Notes: a model not told the origin generated them from the letters alone. Numbered from the stretch's first letter, positions 33,201-44,928 are shown. The stretch: DNA of 64,000 nt from Asterionellopsis glacialis (GCA_014885115.2 WKLE02002599.1:1-64000); one strand, 5' to 3'. Numbers and translations: made by a program.

Positions 33201-36200
33201 ACTGCACCATGTGTCTCAAAGACGAAACAAAGTTTAGCACAAATCGAGTCTACCACTCGTGGGTCCGCACCATGAATTCCATTTTCCTGACCTGTGATTG
33301 CCGCAGACATCGCTGCGTTCATAGCTAGAATTCCAGCGGCTCTCTGCGAAGACCTTTTGAGTATACCCCTTCCTATTTTGCCAACATGCTTAGCGCGAAA
33401 GAGACTTGTAGATGCTGACATCATCGACGATGCACTCATTGCCAAGAAACTAATAGAGTCTGAGTCTGAACTCTTTGCCGAACGAATCCCGGATATGCCA
33501 CGCATCAATCTTTCTGTAGGGCTCAGGATGCGTTTCTTACCAAGTCGAGAGTCACTAGTGCTGTTAGCAATGTTATGAGCTTTTGCAGCAACGTCTGTGT
33601 CAAATGTTACTTCCATTAAATAAGGGGTCGACCGCTGAAACATGGCCTGGAGTATTTGCATGTAGCTTTCAGATTGTGGGTTTGTCAATGCGTGCAAAGC
33701 TTCCTTAAGGTAGGCCTTTTCTAGCTCTATCTTTCCAGGGAGCAGCTCACTTGTTAAGAGCTGCTTAGCGGACGGACGCTTCGTAGGTGATTGCTCAAGG
33801 CACCACAAAATTATTTGTTGCGCCTTGTCAGAAACTTCTTGCCTAAAGGCGTCCGGAAATCTATGACTTTCGCGCTGCAACAATTTGGATCCTTCCTCAA
33901 GTGATGCTTGTTGCGTGCTACTTTCTTCCCTTACTTCGGACATATCCTCTCCATCGGAAATGCTCGATTTTATAGCCTTCTCTCCTTCTCCTGGATCCCC
34001 CCTGAGTTTAGTGAGAATCTCAGCTCGTTCCATGTAAGTCGGGAAAGGAGGATGAAATAGCTCAAAAAGGATTACACCAAGACTGAAAATGTCCGCCTTT
34101 ACATCGTAAGAGCTATCACTTTTTTCTTGTTCTGGAGCTCGGTAAAATGTTGTACCAACACCTCCAGTCATTGATTCTCCCGCAATTGATGTCAGAGATC
34201 TAGATCTGTGCAGTGACGAGCCAAGCAAACCGCTAATATCTTCAATCGCTTCATAGATAGACTTTACATTGGTCGGAGTTCCAGGCTTATCTGGTGTGTC
34301 AACAGGTTCTTTCACTCGATGAGTCGTCGCCAAGCCAAAATCACCAAGTCGGACATTCCCTTCATTATCTAAGAAAATATTGCTTGGTTTCAAATCTCGA
34401 TGAATGATTTTGCGACTATGAATGTAATCCAATGCCTCTACAATCTAAACAAAATTACGGAAAGAGCACAATACCTGAGTTGGTCGTCTCCATATAGCAC
34501 GCCGACTCTTCCTCTGTAGCAAAATACTACTTACCTGACGAACTAATTTCCAAATTTCTGTTTCCTCCATTTCCCCTTTAGACGAATCAATTAAACTCCG
34601 TAAAGTACTCGAACAATATTCCATCTGAATATATAGAATGCGCTGGTTATCGGAGGCATTCACCTTAACTGATGATTCGTCCCAGAGATCTGAACCTTCT
34701 TGCGATACCTCTGATGGCTCGTCTTTTATAACCTTTCCATGATCTAGTGGCGCCTGATGATACATTCCTGTAAGAAGCGGGCTTTTGATATTGAATTCAT
34801 CTTCTAGAAGATCTTCCATTGATTCTGAATGTAACGACTTTTTCTCATGCCCATCCAAAGGGTCACCTAAATCTATTGAACTGTCCTTGCGATTCGTGTC
34901 ACTATCATCCAAAGCGCTTTCGTCAGATGATGAATCTTCGTCTTCCGATGCATCTGATGAATATTCAGAATTTGAGTCTGACCACCAATCATCGCTCGAA
35001 TCGCCTTCCTTAGTTTCTCGACTCTTTTTGTCCACAGTAGAATCTCCAACTGAGAATACGTTGGCAACTGCTAGTTCCTTCAAGTTGTTCGTATCATCTT
35101 TCACTTCTATTTCATCACTTCCTTCGACCCACTTAGAAACAAACGATGTAAAAAACATGCAACGATACGAATAGAGCATCAAATGATTAGGTTCTATGGG
35201 CAAGGTAAGGCATCCCGTCGGACACAGTTTCCTTCACGACTTACGGCTTGGTAATACCTAACAATGTTTTGGTGTGTCATTCGTGAAATTGTGGTCACCT
35301 CTCGCCGAAGCTTTTGATTTTGAATAGCAGCTACCTTCGCTAGCTTTCCCTCACCCGCCTCAGATTCCAGTATAATTTTTTTAATTGCGTATAATCTCCG
35401 ATCTAGTCGGTTCCGAACTTTAACGACTTCACCACCACCTCCACGTCCTAGCAAACCGAGTTCAACAAAATCTGCTTTGTAGCGAGAACCAGCAATACCG
35501 GCTTGATTATTCTCATATTCGGAATCACCATCACCATCATCACCATCGTCATCACTTTCAAACAAGATGTCTACTTCATCGTCATCGAGCTCTCCGCTTT
35601 CCATCGCCAGCAGGCCTTTGGTAGGATCCCCCATCTGCATGCGCATTCGCTCCGCTTCTGCAAGTGCTTCCATCTGCCTCGCAAGTTCTTTCCCAATAGC
35701 TGCTCCATCTGAATCTTTCATTAGTATTCTTTGAGCTGAACTCAAATCGAAATCGCCTCCTTCAATCAGGGTACTCCCTCTGGAACCGCCCTCGTGGAAC
35801 ATTTTCTTCATTTCGTCATCCTCTTGTTTCCTGAGTCGTTTAGCTTCCTCTTTCTCCTGAGCCTCTCGAGCTTTCATTTGTTCCCAAGCAGACATACTTG
35901 CCACAACCGGATCTTTATTGTATTCCAAAAGAAAATCCTCGACAACCTGTACTAGCTCACAAACCATTACAGATCCACTTTGAGCACATTCCTTGGCCCG
36001 ACCCGACAAGCGTTCCATGAGTTCCTCTTGCTCCTTTGGTAGCAAACCTTTGATATTTATCAAATCAATGGTTGGTACCACATAAGGGTACTTCTTTCCA
36101 AGCTGCACGGATAGAGTGCATTCACTCCCAACATGTTCCTTCTCTGTATCTGGAGGACGAACGTGCACATTCAATCGTGCGTGACCCCATGTGCCCTCTT

Positions 36201-36396
36201 GACGGACAAAATCCTCTCCGTACACAGCCGCCAATACAGTTTCTTCATCATTCCGACACAGGGAAAGATCTTCAAAGTTAGGTATGCTACTCTCTATTTT
36301 TTCGTTGGTTCCGATGTTTTTGTTAGTGATATTGTCATCGTCATTGTCGCTGCTACTCTCACCATCATTGAGGGCATCATATCTTCCAGATGGCAT
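30240..36396 (-). CDS. GCN2: GCN2 eIF2-alpha kinase, nine exons
   Basis: Exons (minus) 36396-35245, 35131-34535, 34444-33182, 33103-32902, 32816-32682, 32604-31790, 31691-31617, 31525-31178, 31082-30240 join in frame to 1,809 residues. GCN2 senses uncharged tRNA during amino-acid starvation and phosphorylates eIF2-alpha. In order: RWD domain (about residues 45-160, binds the GCN1 partner), a charged coiled segment, kinase N-lobe with GRGGGGEV (317-324) and the ATP lysine in YAIKK, a long acidic insert as usual for eIF2-alpha kinases, the HRDLKPSN catalytic loop (about 598) and DFG (about 618). A HisRS-like domain follows ([24 protein letters not shown]), then an anticodon-binding-like region ([16 protein letters not shown]). 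The C-terminal end past about residue 1720 is less typical and may contain a missed intron. Convergent with SAR1. Confidence 0.93.
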
Positions 36397-37023
36397 TCCT
36401 AACTACTGCACTGACTGTAGAAGCAAATTCAATTTCAAATTTGGTTCAAATTTGAAATTTTATGTGTCTAGTATCGTGTAGAGCAATCTTATGCAAGCCT
36501 TTTAGGGCCAGGCTAACATTGGCAACTGCTTTTCTTTGATGGAAGCTTGTAACTAGTGTGTACTTTGCTCTAGCGTTTCATGTGACAGCGCAATCAAAGA
36601 TACAGTATATATTTCTGCTCTAGTAGAGAGTCTAGTTCGTGCATCCACGGTGCATTTTTTGGATTTCGAGATTCTTTTTCATGGCGAGGCGTCGGTGACA
36701 ACTTTCGAACTCATTATTTGTTCCGACACGCCGACTTTCTCAACTTCTTAAAATTAAGGTTTTGTCTAAAGAATTCGATTCTTTCGACTCAAACATGAGA
36801 AATACGAGCTTTTACGCGAGGTCTGACATAAGCACCAACAGGCCTTTCTTGGTTTTTTTCACTGAACATCTTTCAATCGTCTTTTTCTCACACTTGCTTT
36901 CGTTTGCGCGTTTTGCACCAAGAGGTTGCATCATATCTTGCAACTTGTGTAAATCCGAAAGAAGCTCAACAAAAGCATCTGGAACAAACAGAGCTTACCC
37001 CGTTCTACATCAGTGCGAAGGCC
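36397..37023. other. Divergent intergenic region
   Basis: Between GCN2 (minus) and the PDZ-like gene (plus). It contains CAAATTTGAAATT/AATTTCAAATTTG as an inverted pair at about 36430-36460 and a TCTAGTAGAGAGTCTAG word near 36619-36635. The frame of the next gene is open back to about 36904 but has no ATG there. Confidence 0.5.
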
Positions 37024-37803
37024 ATGACGAGTCATCGATACTCCAAAAATGGTTATGCTTTTGGAACAAACTGCCTGTTTGCCATGGCTCTTCTATCTTG
37101 CGCTCATTCTGCACAATCATTCATGATGCCTGCAGTCAACGTTCCTATCAACCGAGAAAATGCCCATCACATCAGCGGGAAAACACAAAGGGTAGGGACA
37201 TTTGCCTTGGGCATGGCGACAGAAGATGAGGCCAGAAAACTTCGTGAAGAAGCCCAAAAGCTACGTGAGGAAATTACTAGTTTCCAAAAGGAAAAGGATG
37301 ACGCGATAAAAGAAGAACAAGAGACAGAACGACAAATTCTGCTGGAGAAACAAGAAGTACGAATGCGCTACTCCGCCGAGGTACCAATCCTAAAGTCTGA
37401 TGGTAATACTGTACTTGAACGATGTGACTTTCCCCCACGATTTCCACGAGATACGTCAACCATCGAAACTTTCAATGCCAACTTGCCTTTGGGTATAATT
37501 TTAGGTGAAGACGATGAGATTCCGGGAGCTATACGAGTAGATGAGGTCGTTGAAGATGGCAATGGCTACATGGCTGGAGTACGAGAGGGAGACTTACTAA
37601 GAGCTTGTACAGCTACTCAAGTTACTATGGAGACTCCGACATGGCAACTCATGGCAGGAGGGATTGGACAGCCGAAAACGAAACGATTTATGTACTCAGT
37701 TGATGGAAGGCCGTTCGAAGAAGTCATGGATGCAGTAGCTAGCAACAGGATGGACCCAGATGAGAGACCGATTGTGTTGGTTATAGAAAGATGCGATATA
37801 TAA
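37024..37803 (+). CDS. Plastid-targeted PDZ-like protein
   Basis: 259 residues from the ATG at 37024. The N-terminus has a signal-peptide-like hydrophobic run (LFAMALLSCAHS) followed by AQSFMMPAVNVP, a good match to the diatom ASAFAP plastid-import motif. A charged coiled-coil helix follows (about residues 65-105, with DEARKLREEAQKLREE). The C-terminal half has a PDZ-like fold pattern: LPLGIILGEDDE, then IRVDEVVEDGNGYMAGVREGD. The latter is the typical 'product of the binding groove strand plus G.L.GD' signature, ending IVLVIER. Likely a stromal or thylakoid-associated scaffold or protease-adaptor protein. The exact role is unknown. Confidence 0.8.
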   Translation: MTSHRYSKNGYAFGTNCLFAMALLSCAHSAQSFMMPAVNVPINRENAHHISGKTQRVGTFALGMATEDEARKLREEAQKLREEITSFQKEKDDAIKEEQETERQILLEKQEVRMRYSAEVPILKSDGNTVLERCDFPPRFPRDTSTIETFNANLPLGIILGEDDEIPGAIRVDEVVEDGNGYMAGVREGDLLRACTATQVTMETPTWQLMAGGIGQPKTKRFMYSVDGRPFEEVMDAVASNRMDPDERPIVLVIERCDI

Positions 37804-38167
37804 GTAGAAGACCAAATTTGGCTTTTCTCACGATAAAGCACTTAATAAATTTCAGGAGTCCACATTTTAGTAATATTCTTAACATACAGTTTCACCTAGG
37901 CACCAACTCATAGTCAAAGAATGTTGAACCATTGGCACAGCCATAATAGTTGAGTACAAACTTAACTCGAGATTTTTAATTTTCTATGAAATCATCTATT
38001 TTTGCATGTAATGAACACCAACAAAATGTAAGTAATAATCTACAAGCTGATTGATTGCACAGTGAAAAGAGAGGGAAGAATCCTTTTTTACTATATGAAA
38101 AGAACCAAAAGCGCAAACATGCCACTGTAAAGTAGATTATATCTTAGAAGAGGTCTATGTAGACTAA
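37804..38167. other. Gap between convergent genes
   Basis: 3' ends of the PDZ-like gene and the alpha-kinase gene. Nothing else seen. Confidence 0.6.
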
Positions 38168-40261
38168 CTACTTCCTTCTTGAGCGAAACTTTGGAAGGCC
38201 AAGACCTCTGCACACACCATTGCACTTGTGGCTCCTTTGAAAGCCACGGAAGGCATTTTTTCCTATATCAGTCTTCCCGTATCTTTCGTCCGTCGTTTTG
38301 TTTGTACAGATGGCAGGATCCGTCAATTGAAAGCCCGGGTAACGGCTTTCCTTGTTGAGAATACCCTGAAGATCACAAACAAGCAGTTTGTGGTCCGAAG
38401 AAACGTAAACCCAATGTGTAAAAGCTTGCAAAAAATCAGTAAAATAAACCTCTCCAATCTTAAGGTCTATCGAAAGTCTTTCTTTCTCCTTGAATCCAAA
38501 GTAGGTGTTGCTGTTATATTTGGTAAACTTTCCATCCAAAAGGTCTTCAACCAATACTCCACAGAGTTGTCCATCATCAGCACGATACTCATATACAAAA
38601 CATTTCACGAAGCGAATTGTGGGCGTTCTACTGTACTGATCAACAGGATGAAGACTAGGAGTCCTTTTGACGACGTTATTAAATTCCTGTGCAAGTTTAT
38701 TTGCCTTCCTCTGTACGCGACAGAAATCTTGATGGAACTGTATTTTGCGCTCTTTAGCGTCGATATTGATAGTTTCTTTGGCTACATATTGCTCGCCTAA
38801 CTGTTTGCCCTCTGAGTCGATTTCATGAAACATGTAGGCAAGTTGTTCAGCGCCATGACCAAATGGTTGTTCTTCCATTTGAAAACCAACAGCTCCACTA
38901 TTTTTAAAATCGACAACAGTCCATGGATATTGCCTCTTCATGTACTTTCCATGATCGAATCTGTAACGTTCAACACCACGAGAATACTGACGAAATTTTC
39001 CTTTGAATCGCGGAGAGCTTCTATTGATCAGTTGAAAGTTCTTCTTCACCATTTTTTTCCCGGGTTTATTATTGTTTCCTTCAAACATTTCTTTTCTTGT
39101 TGCTGTCATCGATGTCGCCATAGCGCTCAACGTAGTACTTAGCAGGGCCGCAGAGAGCTCGGCATGGTTAAAGGATCCTTCGCAGCCACAATTTTCTGCA
39201 AGTTTGACCATGTCTTTTAATGTTTTGAAGTTGTTGCTATTCTCACCCAGCCCGATAGCGCAAAACGTTAGTTTGTTCCCAAGCATTGTGCCAAGATTAA
39301 CCATTACTTCATGCCGTTTGAGTTCCTCGTCAATAGTTCTGTCACTTGGTTTACCGTCTGATAAAAAAATAATCATATACGAAGGAAGATCATCAGGTTC
39401 ATCATATGCAGATTTCTCCTCTGAAATGATGTCAAGTGCTAGCCTGAGGGAATTGTTGTAGTTGCCATGACTACGAGGAGTCGCAGACTTTTGACGATCA
39501 AGAACCTTATTGAATAACACCCAATCGAGCGGTTCTCGATCAAATATTTTTTTCCCAAAGTCATTCATTTCAATTATGGTGATGGCATCTAAAACGTTGT
39601 CGTCTCCCTGCGTAACGAGTCGTTCAGAAATATAGTCAAGATCTAAAACACCATATGCTGCCCGAGAGCGTGTTCGAAATCCATTGACATCTGAAGTTCT
39701 CATTGATCCACTTTGATCTACGACAATGATAGTGTGCGTGACACACAGTTGTGGGTTTTCTTTCAGGGCCTGAAGATCTTCAAGGTGCTGAACTTCCATC
39801 TCGGGGGTGACAGGAGCAGGCTGAATATCAATTGCTTCCTTGTAAGAGGTTACTTCGACTGTACTTGTATGGTCCGTGATGTATACAATATTCCCGTATA
39901 CGTATTTCCACCGAGGCAAACGAGTACGAGGACATGGATGACCTGGCATCTTTAAACCGTTTTTGACTACTGATTGTAGATCAAGTTTGGTGATATCACG
40001 GAGTTCTCGTCTTGTTTTCCCGTGAAGCGAGGATAATACTGTAAACTCCTCGGAGAGGACCGTAGTCTTGATTGAACCTTCATCTTCATCTGCCTTTGCT
40101 TCTTCTCCATGACCTTCTGTCTCTTGAACATCAAAAATAAATGTTTCAAATTCTTGTTCTGCAAATGTAACTCGTTTCTGCTTTTTCTCTTTTTCGTTCA
40201 CATATTTCAGCTTTTTCCTTGGAGGCAACACATATTTTCTCTCTTCATTGTAAGTAGACAT
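38168..40261 (-). CDS. VWA domain plus alpha-kinase protein (VwkA-like)
   Basis: Single-exon gene, 697 residues, ATG at 40261. The middle holds a von Willebrand A domain with an intact metal site: DQSGSMR (DxSxS) near residue 185 and FLSDGKPSD as the later MIDAS loop. The C-terminal third is an alpha-kinase (MHCK/eEF2-kinase family, unrelated to ordinary kinases): GAEQLAYMFHEID, the ATP Lys in YVAKE, HWVYVSSDHKLLVCDLQG, then LTDPAI and GKNAFRGFQRSHKCNGVCRGLGLP. The final His/Cys residues are the family's structural zinc ligands. VWA + alpha-kinase proteins are known from Dictyostelium VwkA (contractile vacuole and cytoskeleton control). The N-terminal ~150 residues are basic and unassigned. 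Confidence 0.93.
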   Translation of the reverse strand: MSTYNEERKYVLPPRKKLKYVNEKEKKQKRVTFAEQEFETFIFDVQETEGHGEEAKADEDEGSIKTTVLSEEFTVLSSLHGKTRRELRDITKLDLQSVVKNGLKMPGHPCPRTRLPRWKYVYGNIVYITDHTSTVEVTSYKEAIDIQPAPVTPEMEVQHLEDLQALKENPQLCVTHTIIVVDQSGSMRTSDVNGFRTRSRAAYGVLDLDYISERLVTQGDDNVLDAITIIEMNDFGKKIFDREPLDWVLFNKVLDRQKSATPRSHGNYNNSLRLALDIISEEKSAYDEPDDLPSYMIIFLSDGKPSDRTIDEELKRHEVMVNLGTMLGNKLTFCAIGLGENSNNFKTLKDMVKLAENCGCEGSFNHAELSAALLSTTLSAMATSMTATRKEMFEGNNNKPGKKMVKKNFQLINRSSPRFKGKFRQYSRGVERYRFDHGKYMKRQYPWTVVDFKNSGAVGFQMEEQPFGHGAEQLAYMFHEIDSEGKQLGEQYVAKETINIDAKERKIQFHQDFCRVQRKANKLAQEFNNVVKRTPSLHPVDQYSRTPTIRFVKCFVYEYRADDGQLCGVLVEDLLDGKFTKYNSNTYFGFKEKERLSIDLKIGEVYFTDFLQAFTHWVYVSSDHKLLVCDLQGILNKESRYPGFQLTDPAICTNKTTDERYGKTDIGKNAFRGFQRSHKCNGVCRGLGLPKFRSRRK

Positions 40262-41476
40262 TGTTCACACAGTAGAGATCAAAGAACGAGCGAGGTGAGA
40301 CAAAGCAGTATCTTCAAAGTATGGGACTGTTTGCTTTTCCTTTTTGTAGGCCAGTTCGATCTTCCAGCAAAAATTTGACATTGTCTGATATTATGATAGC
40401 CGGAGTACCGTAGTCGTTCCAGGTCCATTGGAGACTGAGGTTGAACGTACAGTATCTGGTATTTTGAAATTTTTAGGAAAACAAAACGATTTTGTGATTG
40501 GCCACATTCCTACTGTAATTCTTGAATTCACGATTGTACCTGTACCGCGTGTGATTTTTAAGATATATATATAATACGACTCTCTACTAGAGAGTAGAGA
40601 GGACCTCTAGCTCTAGTGAAGGTAGATGTCTACTCATACACGGGTACGAGCTCGTACATTCGTCCTGTTCCCCTTTCATTACCAGGTATTTGCTTTTCAA
40701 ACTCTTCTACTAGGACCCATATGTACGAGTGCACTTATAATACACCTGGTACTTAGTAGACGCTCACGTACCGGTAACTCGTACTAGTACCTTTACATAG
40801 TACCTCGGGTACAACAGGTACCTGCGTAGTCCTACCGTGCACAGTTGACACTCCAAGAAAAGTCCCAACTACGATGTACCAGGTACCGGTACATCTTGAG
40901 TCCTACCTGTACCTTTTGAAATCTACTTGATTCGACTAAAGTACTCAAGGTACTGTCTGTAACACAGTTAATTAAGATACATGCACAGGTACCGGTAGTC
41001 TACATTGTTACCGAGTTACCAGGTACAGGAACTGGGACTGTACTAGGTACTTACCAGGTACGGTACTAACCAGTCTACCTACAGTACCTTACACGGAGTT
41101 ACGTACATCTACGTAGATTTTAATTCCCCCCTTCAGCCGGCCTACCTGGTACCCTAGTCCAAGTGGCTCGTGTGATGTACAATATGTACCAGGTAGAGTG
41201 TGCTTTGTTTTTGGAGCACGCCCCGGGGAAATATCCCAAACCGTCGATTTGCATGGCGCTGCCTTATCATACCGAGAACTTTGTAGTCCCGAGCAAATCT
41301 CCTTTCTAGAGCCTACCGGTACAGGTAATCTTTTGCCGTATCCTACCATTCCTATCTCCATTCCTCCCTGAGTTAGTTTACGACTGCGAAGCTTCAAGTC
41401 TCTTGTCGAAGACGACCGCAACTACCCGAGCCGTTTGTAAGCTTCTGCCTCTTCCCGCAGCCTCTTTTATCGTAAG
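40262..41476. other. Intergenic region dense in TACCAGGTAC-type words
   Basis: Between the alpha-kinase gene (minus) and the Sec1 gene (plus). From about 40680 to 41340 there are more than a dozen TACCAGG, TACCTGG, GTACCGGTAC and GGTAC words. A CTCTACTAGAGAG-type cluster lies at 40581-40616. A 110-codon minus frame at 41089-41421 is built partly from these words and is not supported as a gene. Confidence 0.65.
40680..41340. repeat. Cluster of GGTACC/TACCAGGTA palindromic words
   Basis: Examples: ACCAGGTACCGGTACAT near 40878, CAGGTACCGGTAG near 40985, TTACCAGGTACAGG near 41016, TTACCAGGTACGGTAC near 41051, CTACCTGGTACCC near 41142, TACCAGGTAG near 41187. They are short, imperfect and in both orientations, so this is not a simple tandem repeat. 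Confidence 0.75.
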
Positions 41477-43614
41477 ATGGTGAGACGAAATACGAAAACC
41501 AAGAAAAAAGTGAATGAGCCCTTGCGAACTCTCGTGCAAAAGAGACTCATAACTGATGTGTTTGAAAACACGAAACGTAAGTCCCGTCATGGTTTATGAA
41601 GTGAGCAAGGAGTTTGCTTATTCTTGCTGTATTGCTTGTTTTAGAGATGGAAATTTGGTACTTACGATCTTTTTTCGGCTGTTAACAGAGAAAACGGAAA
41701 AATGGTGTATCCTTGTACTGGATAAAATGGCAACTCGTGTAATTTCGAGTGCCCTCGGAATGTACGATCTAATGGAAGAGCGAGTTGCAATCGTGGAAGA
41801 TCTTACGAAAAAACGCGCTCCTTATAAAGATAAGGATGTGATCTACTTACTTTCTCAAACTTCAGACAGTGTTGATCGTTTGGTGGGAGACTGGAGTGGA
41901 GATTCTACTCTTTATGGAAGCAATGTATTTGTCTATTTCTTGGGTAGACTCCCGGATAAACAACTCAACAAAATCAAACAGTGCAAGCCACTTCTTAAGA
42001 GGATCAAAGCATTCACTGAGGTCAATGTCGACTTTCTTGCAAAGGAGAAAAGGGCTTTCACCTTTGATATGCGATCGGCCTTTTCGCGTCTTTATCTGCG
42101 CGATGGTCCCACTGTTGCAGAGCTCAACATTGCTGAGAAATTGGTAACCGTCTGTGCCACTCTCAATGAATACCCCCATATTCGGTGGAAGGCATCTTCT
42201 GCCCTTGGACAGAGTTTAGCTAATCTATTTCATGTTAAAATGAACGATTTTATCGGCGCTAATGAAAATTGGTGGTATCACGGTGACGGAAATAACTTGA
42301 ATACTGCTCGTTCCACTCTTCTCGTTCTGGATCGTGCCGATGATTGTATATCACCACTCATGCACGAATTCACGTATCAAGCCATGGTGAACGATTTGCT
42401 CCCAATGGAGGATGATAAACTTACATACCAAGCTGAAACAGGCGATGCTAGTGGTGCAACTCAAGATAAGGATGTTCTCCTCAATGACAATGATGAACTT
42501 TGGGTCGAACTTCGAGGAAAGCACATTGCTGATGTTGTCGGTATTTTAAGCAACCGTATTCGTGACATTGCGAGCTCAGGTGCAGGAGCAAATCTTTCCA
42601 AGCAGGGCAAAGGTGGTGTTATGTCAATGAAACAAATGGCAGATACGGTAAAGAAACTCCCAGAGTACAAAGAAGTTATGTCTAAACTTTCTCAACATAT
42701 GAGTATTGCTCACCAGTGTCTCGACATTTTTACAAAGGAGTCATTGATGGATTTGGCTGAACTAGAGCAAACGCTCGCAACGGGTCAAACAGATGAAGGA
42801 ACGAAACCCAGAACTAAAGATTTGGTGAATGAGGTCTGCGAATACGTACAGCAAATTACTGATGCATCAAAAAAGGTTCGTCTCCTTGCAATCTTAATCA
42901 TTGGACAGAATGGATTACAGCCACAAGACAAGGATAAAGTTATGGCTGCAGCTCAGTTAAGCCGCCGCGAAGAAAAAATGATAGAGAATCTTGCCGTTAT
43001 GGGTATTCCTCTCGTGTCTTCTGGCGAGGAGAAAAAGAGTGGTTTGTTTGGGTAAGACCGAAATCATCATGATTTATTTTTGTTTGTCGAGTAAGACATC
43101 CAGACTCACCGATTGTTTTCTTTATTTTAACTGCTCTGATTTCTTGCTCTAAAGTATGGGAGGTCTCTTATCGGCAGCATCAGCAACCCCTGACGATGAC
43201 AGTGAATACCAGGGAAGTCGTTATGATCCTCCACTACAAAGCATCCTTGAGGACCTCTGTAATAATCGACTTAGTATTGAGGACTTTCCTAGTGCCGTTC
43301 CGTTGCCTGACGTGGGAAGCAGTACTGGCTCAGGGGTGACAAGTGCACGTTCGAAAAATAAGTCAACTGAAAGTGCACGTTCAAGGGGAGGAGCCACGTC
43401 TCGTTGGAAGCGAACCGAGGAAAAGAAAAAAGCCAAAGAGGAAGTGTATTCTGGTGGAAGGCAAATCATTTTCATGGCTGGAGGTATGTGTTTTTCTGAA
43501 CTTCGTGTCATCGAAGCAACAGGTCAGAAGGAGGGTAGAGAGATTCTCGCCGGGACAACACATTTTGTAAAGCCAACTCAATTCCTGAAAGATTTGGGAA
43601 GGTTGAAGAAGTAA
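41477..43614 (+). CDS. SEC1: Sec1/Munc18 family protein, three exons
   Basis: Exons 41477-41576, 41689-43051, 43155-43614 join in frame to 640 residues, the standard length. SM proteins clasp syntaxin-SNARE bundles and allow vesicle fusion, the Sec1 branch at the plasma membrane. Matching features: basic N-terminus with LRTLVQKRLITDVF, WCILVLDKMATRVISSALGMYDLMEE (domain 1), YKDKDVIYLLS, VYFLGRLPDK, DRADDCISPLMHEFTYQAMVNDLL (very conserved), DLWVEL-like DELWVELRGKHIADV, the KLPEYKEVMSKLSQHM helix and the C-terminal FMAGGMCFSELRVIEA strand. A Ser/Arg-rich insert lies in the last exon. The partner syntaxin cannot be told from here. Confidence 0.95.
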
Positions 43615-43833
43615 ATCACGGTCCTTAGTTCATTATCTCAGATCATGTAGGTTTTACACCGAATGCTTTATTATTTGTGATAAAATATTTTTTTTACATC
43701 AATAAATTAGATATTTACCAGATCTACTTAGCCAATTTTAAAGACTATCATCTAGTTTGAAGTCTCAAGTCCATGCATCTCTCAGTAGTAGTTCCTATTT
43801 CCATACTATACTCTATTTTTCGAACGTGGCTAT

Positions 43834-44928
43834 TTAGATAAGTCTGTTCAGTTGACGTTTACATGTTTTTGCTACACGCTCGTTTGCTCTTATCAGCCTA
43901 TTCATGAAAAGCTGTAGTGGAGGTGGAACTATGATGGACTTTTCGTTCTCATGAAGTGACACTGATGACTTGTGTTTCGCAGACTCTTGGGTATAGTACG
44001 TCATTAACGAATCTTTGTCCCAACCTAGAAGCTGCCCAACATTCATGGCATCCTTCCCCTCTACCAAATTACTACTATAGTTCCAGCACGCAGCCAAGTG
44101 TTCCGGAAAATCTAGCAGCTGGCCATGAATAACATCAAGCATGGTTGAGAGTATTTGAATTTGACGGAGCTTTGCACTTTCGGTCATATTTGGCTTTCTT
44201 CCTATGGTTGTAGATCTCACTGTCTCATACGGGTTGCGGTACATTAGAATATGCTGACATTGAACCTTTGCTTTTTTGCATGCATCGTAAAGAGAACCTA
44301 AATCAGGATATTGGAGAGGTCTGCAATCGCCCAAGAAATTTGGAAAGCTCATCATACCAAACAGTTGATTTTCAATACTGTTAACAGCGACAGCAGTTGC
44401 TGTACCTGGGGAAGATTGAAACCTACTGCCTTGACTATTTCTCAACAAAATATTTTCTTGAATGCTCTTCAAACTTTCCACTACTTGGTGAAATGATTGT
44501 TCTGTCGCATTTGTTACGTTCAGCAGTTCATCATCCGCACATGGTGCTGACCAAATTCCGGTTTCTTTGTCATGATCATTGTACAAGTTCATCATTAGTT
44601 TTGTTGTTTCAACATTTGTAAGACCATAACGTTGAATTGTCCTGTAGGACGGAGACGAAAGATACAGCGACTGAAAGAAATGATGTCCTGTTCCTTCAAG
44701 TCCCAAGACGATGACAAATTTGACCACAGGAGATTCCGCGTGTTTCCTAGTAGATATTTTCAGATCGACATCTTTCCCATATAATCCAGCTCTTTCACCC
44801 GGAAGACAGTTCGTATTTGCAAAGTTTGCCTTGTACTGGAGCCACATCACTGACGTCCATACAAACCCAAAGACGACTGCGATTGTTTTGATAACCGAAG
44901 AACTACTTCGACTGCGTCGTGAATTCAT
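43834..44928 (-). CDS. Sulfotransferase-like type II membrane protein
   Basis: 364 residues from the ATG at 44928; the frame is open five codons upstream without an ATG. A short cytosolic tail with SRRSRSSSS is followed by one signal-anchor helix (VIKTIAVVFGFVWTSVMWL), a Golgi-type topology. The lumenal domain has VIVLGLEGTGHHFFQSL, which fits the 5'-phosphosulfate (PAPS) loop, and ILMYRNPYETVRSTT, which fits the 3'-phosphate loop of membrane sulfotransferases (YR.P...V.S). Potential N-glycosylation sites NVT, NAT, NMT and NYS are present. Likely sulfates a carbohydrate in the Golgi. The acceptor is unknown. Confidence 0.75.
   Translation of the reverse strand: MNSRRSRSSSSVIKTIAVVFGFVWTSVMWLQYKANFANTNCLPGERAGLYGKDVDLKISTRKHAESPVVKFVIVLGLEGTGHHFFQSLYLSSPSYRTIQRYGLTNVETTKLMMNLYNDHDKETGIWSAPCADDELLNVTNATEQSFHQVVESLKSIQENILLRNSQGSRFQSSPGTATAVAVNSIENQLFGMMSFPNFLGDCRPLQYPDLGSLYDACKKAKVQCQHILMYRNPYETVRSTTIGRKPNMTESAKLRQIQILSTMLDVIHGQLLDFPEHLAACWNYSSNLVEGKDAMNVGQLLGWDKDSLMTYYTQESAKHKSSVSLHENEKSIIVPPPLQLFMNRLIRANERVAKTCKRQLNRLI

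Noticed and set aside
41089..41421. 110-codon minus frame
   Set aside because: Built largely from the GGTACC repeat words, no ATG-supported exon and no recognisable motif.
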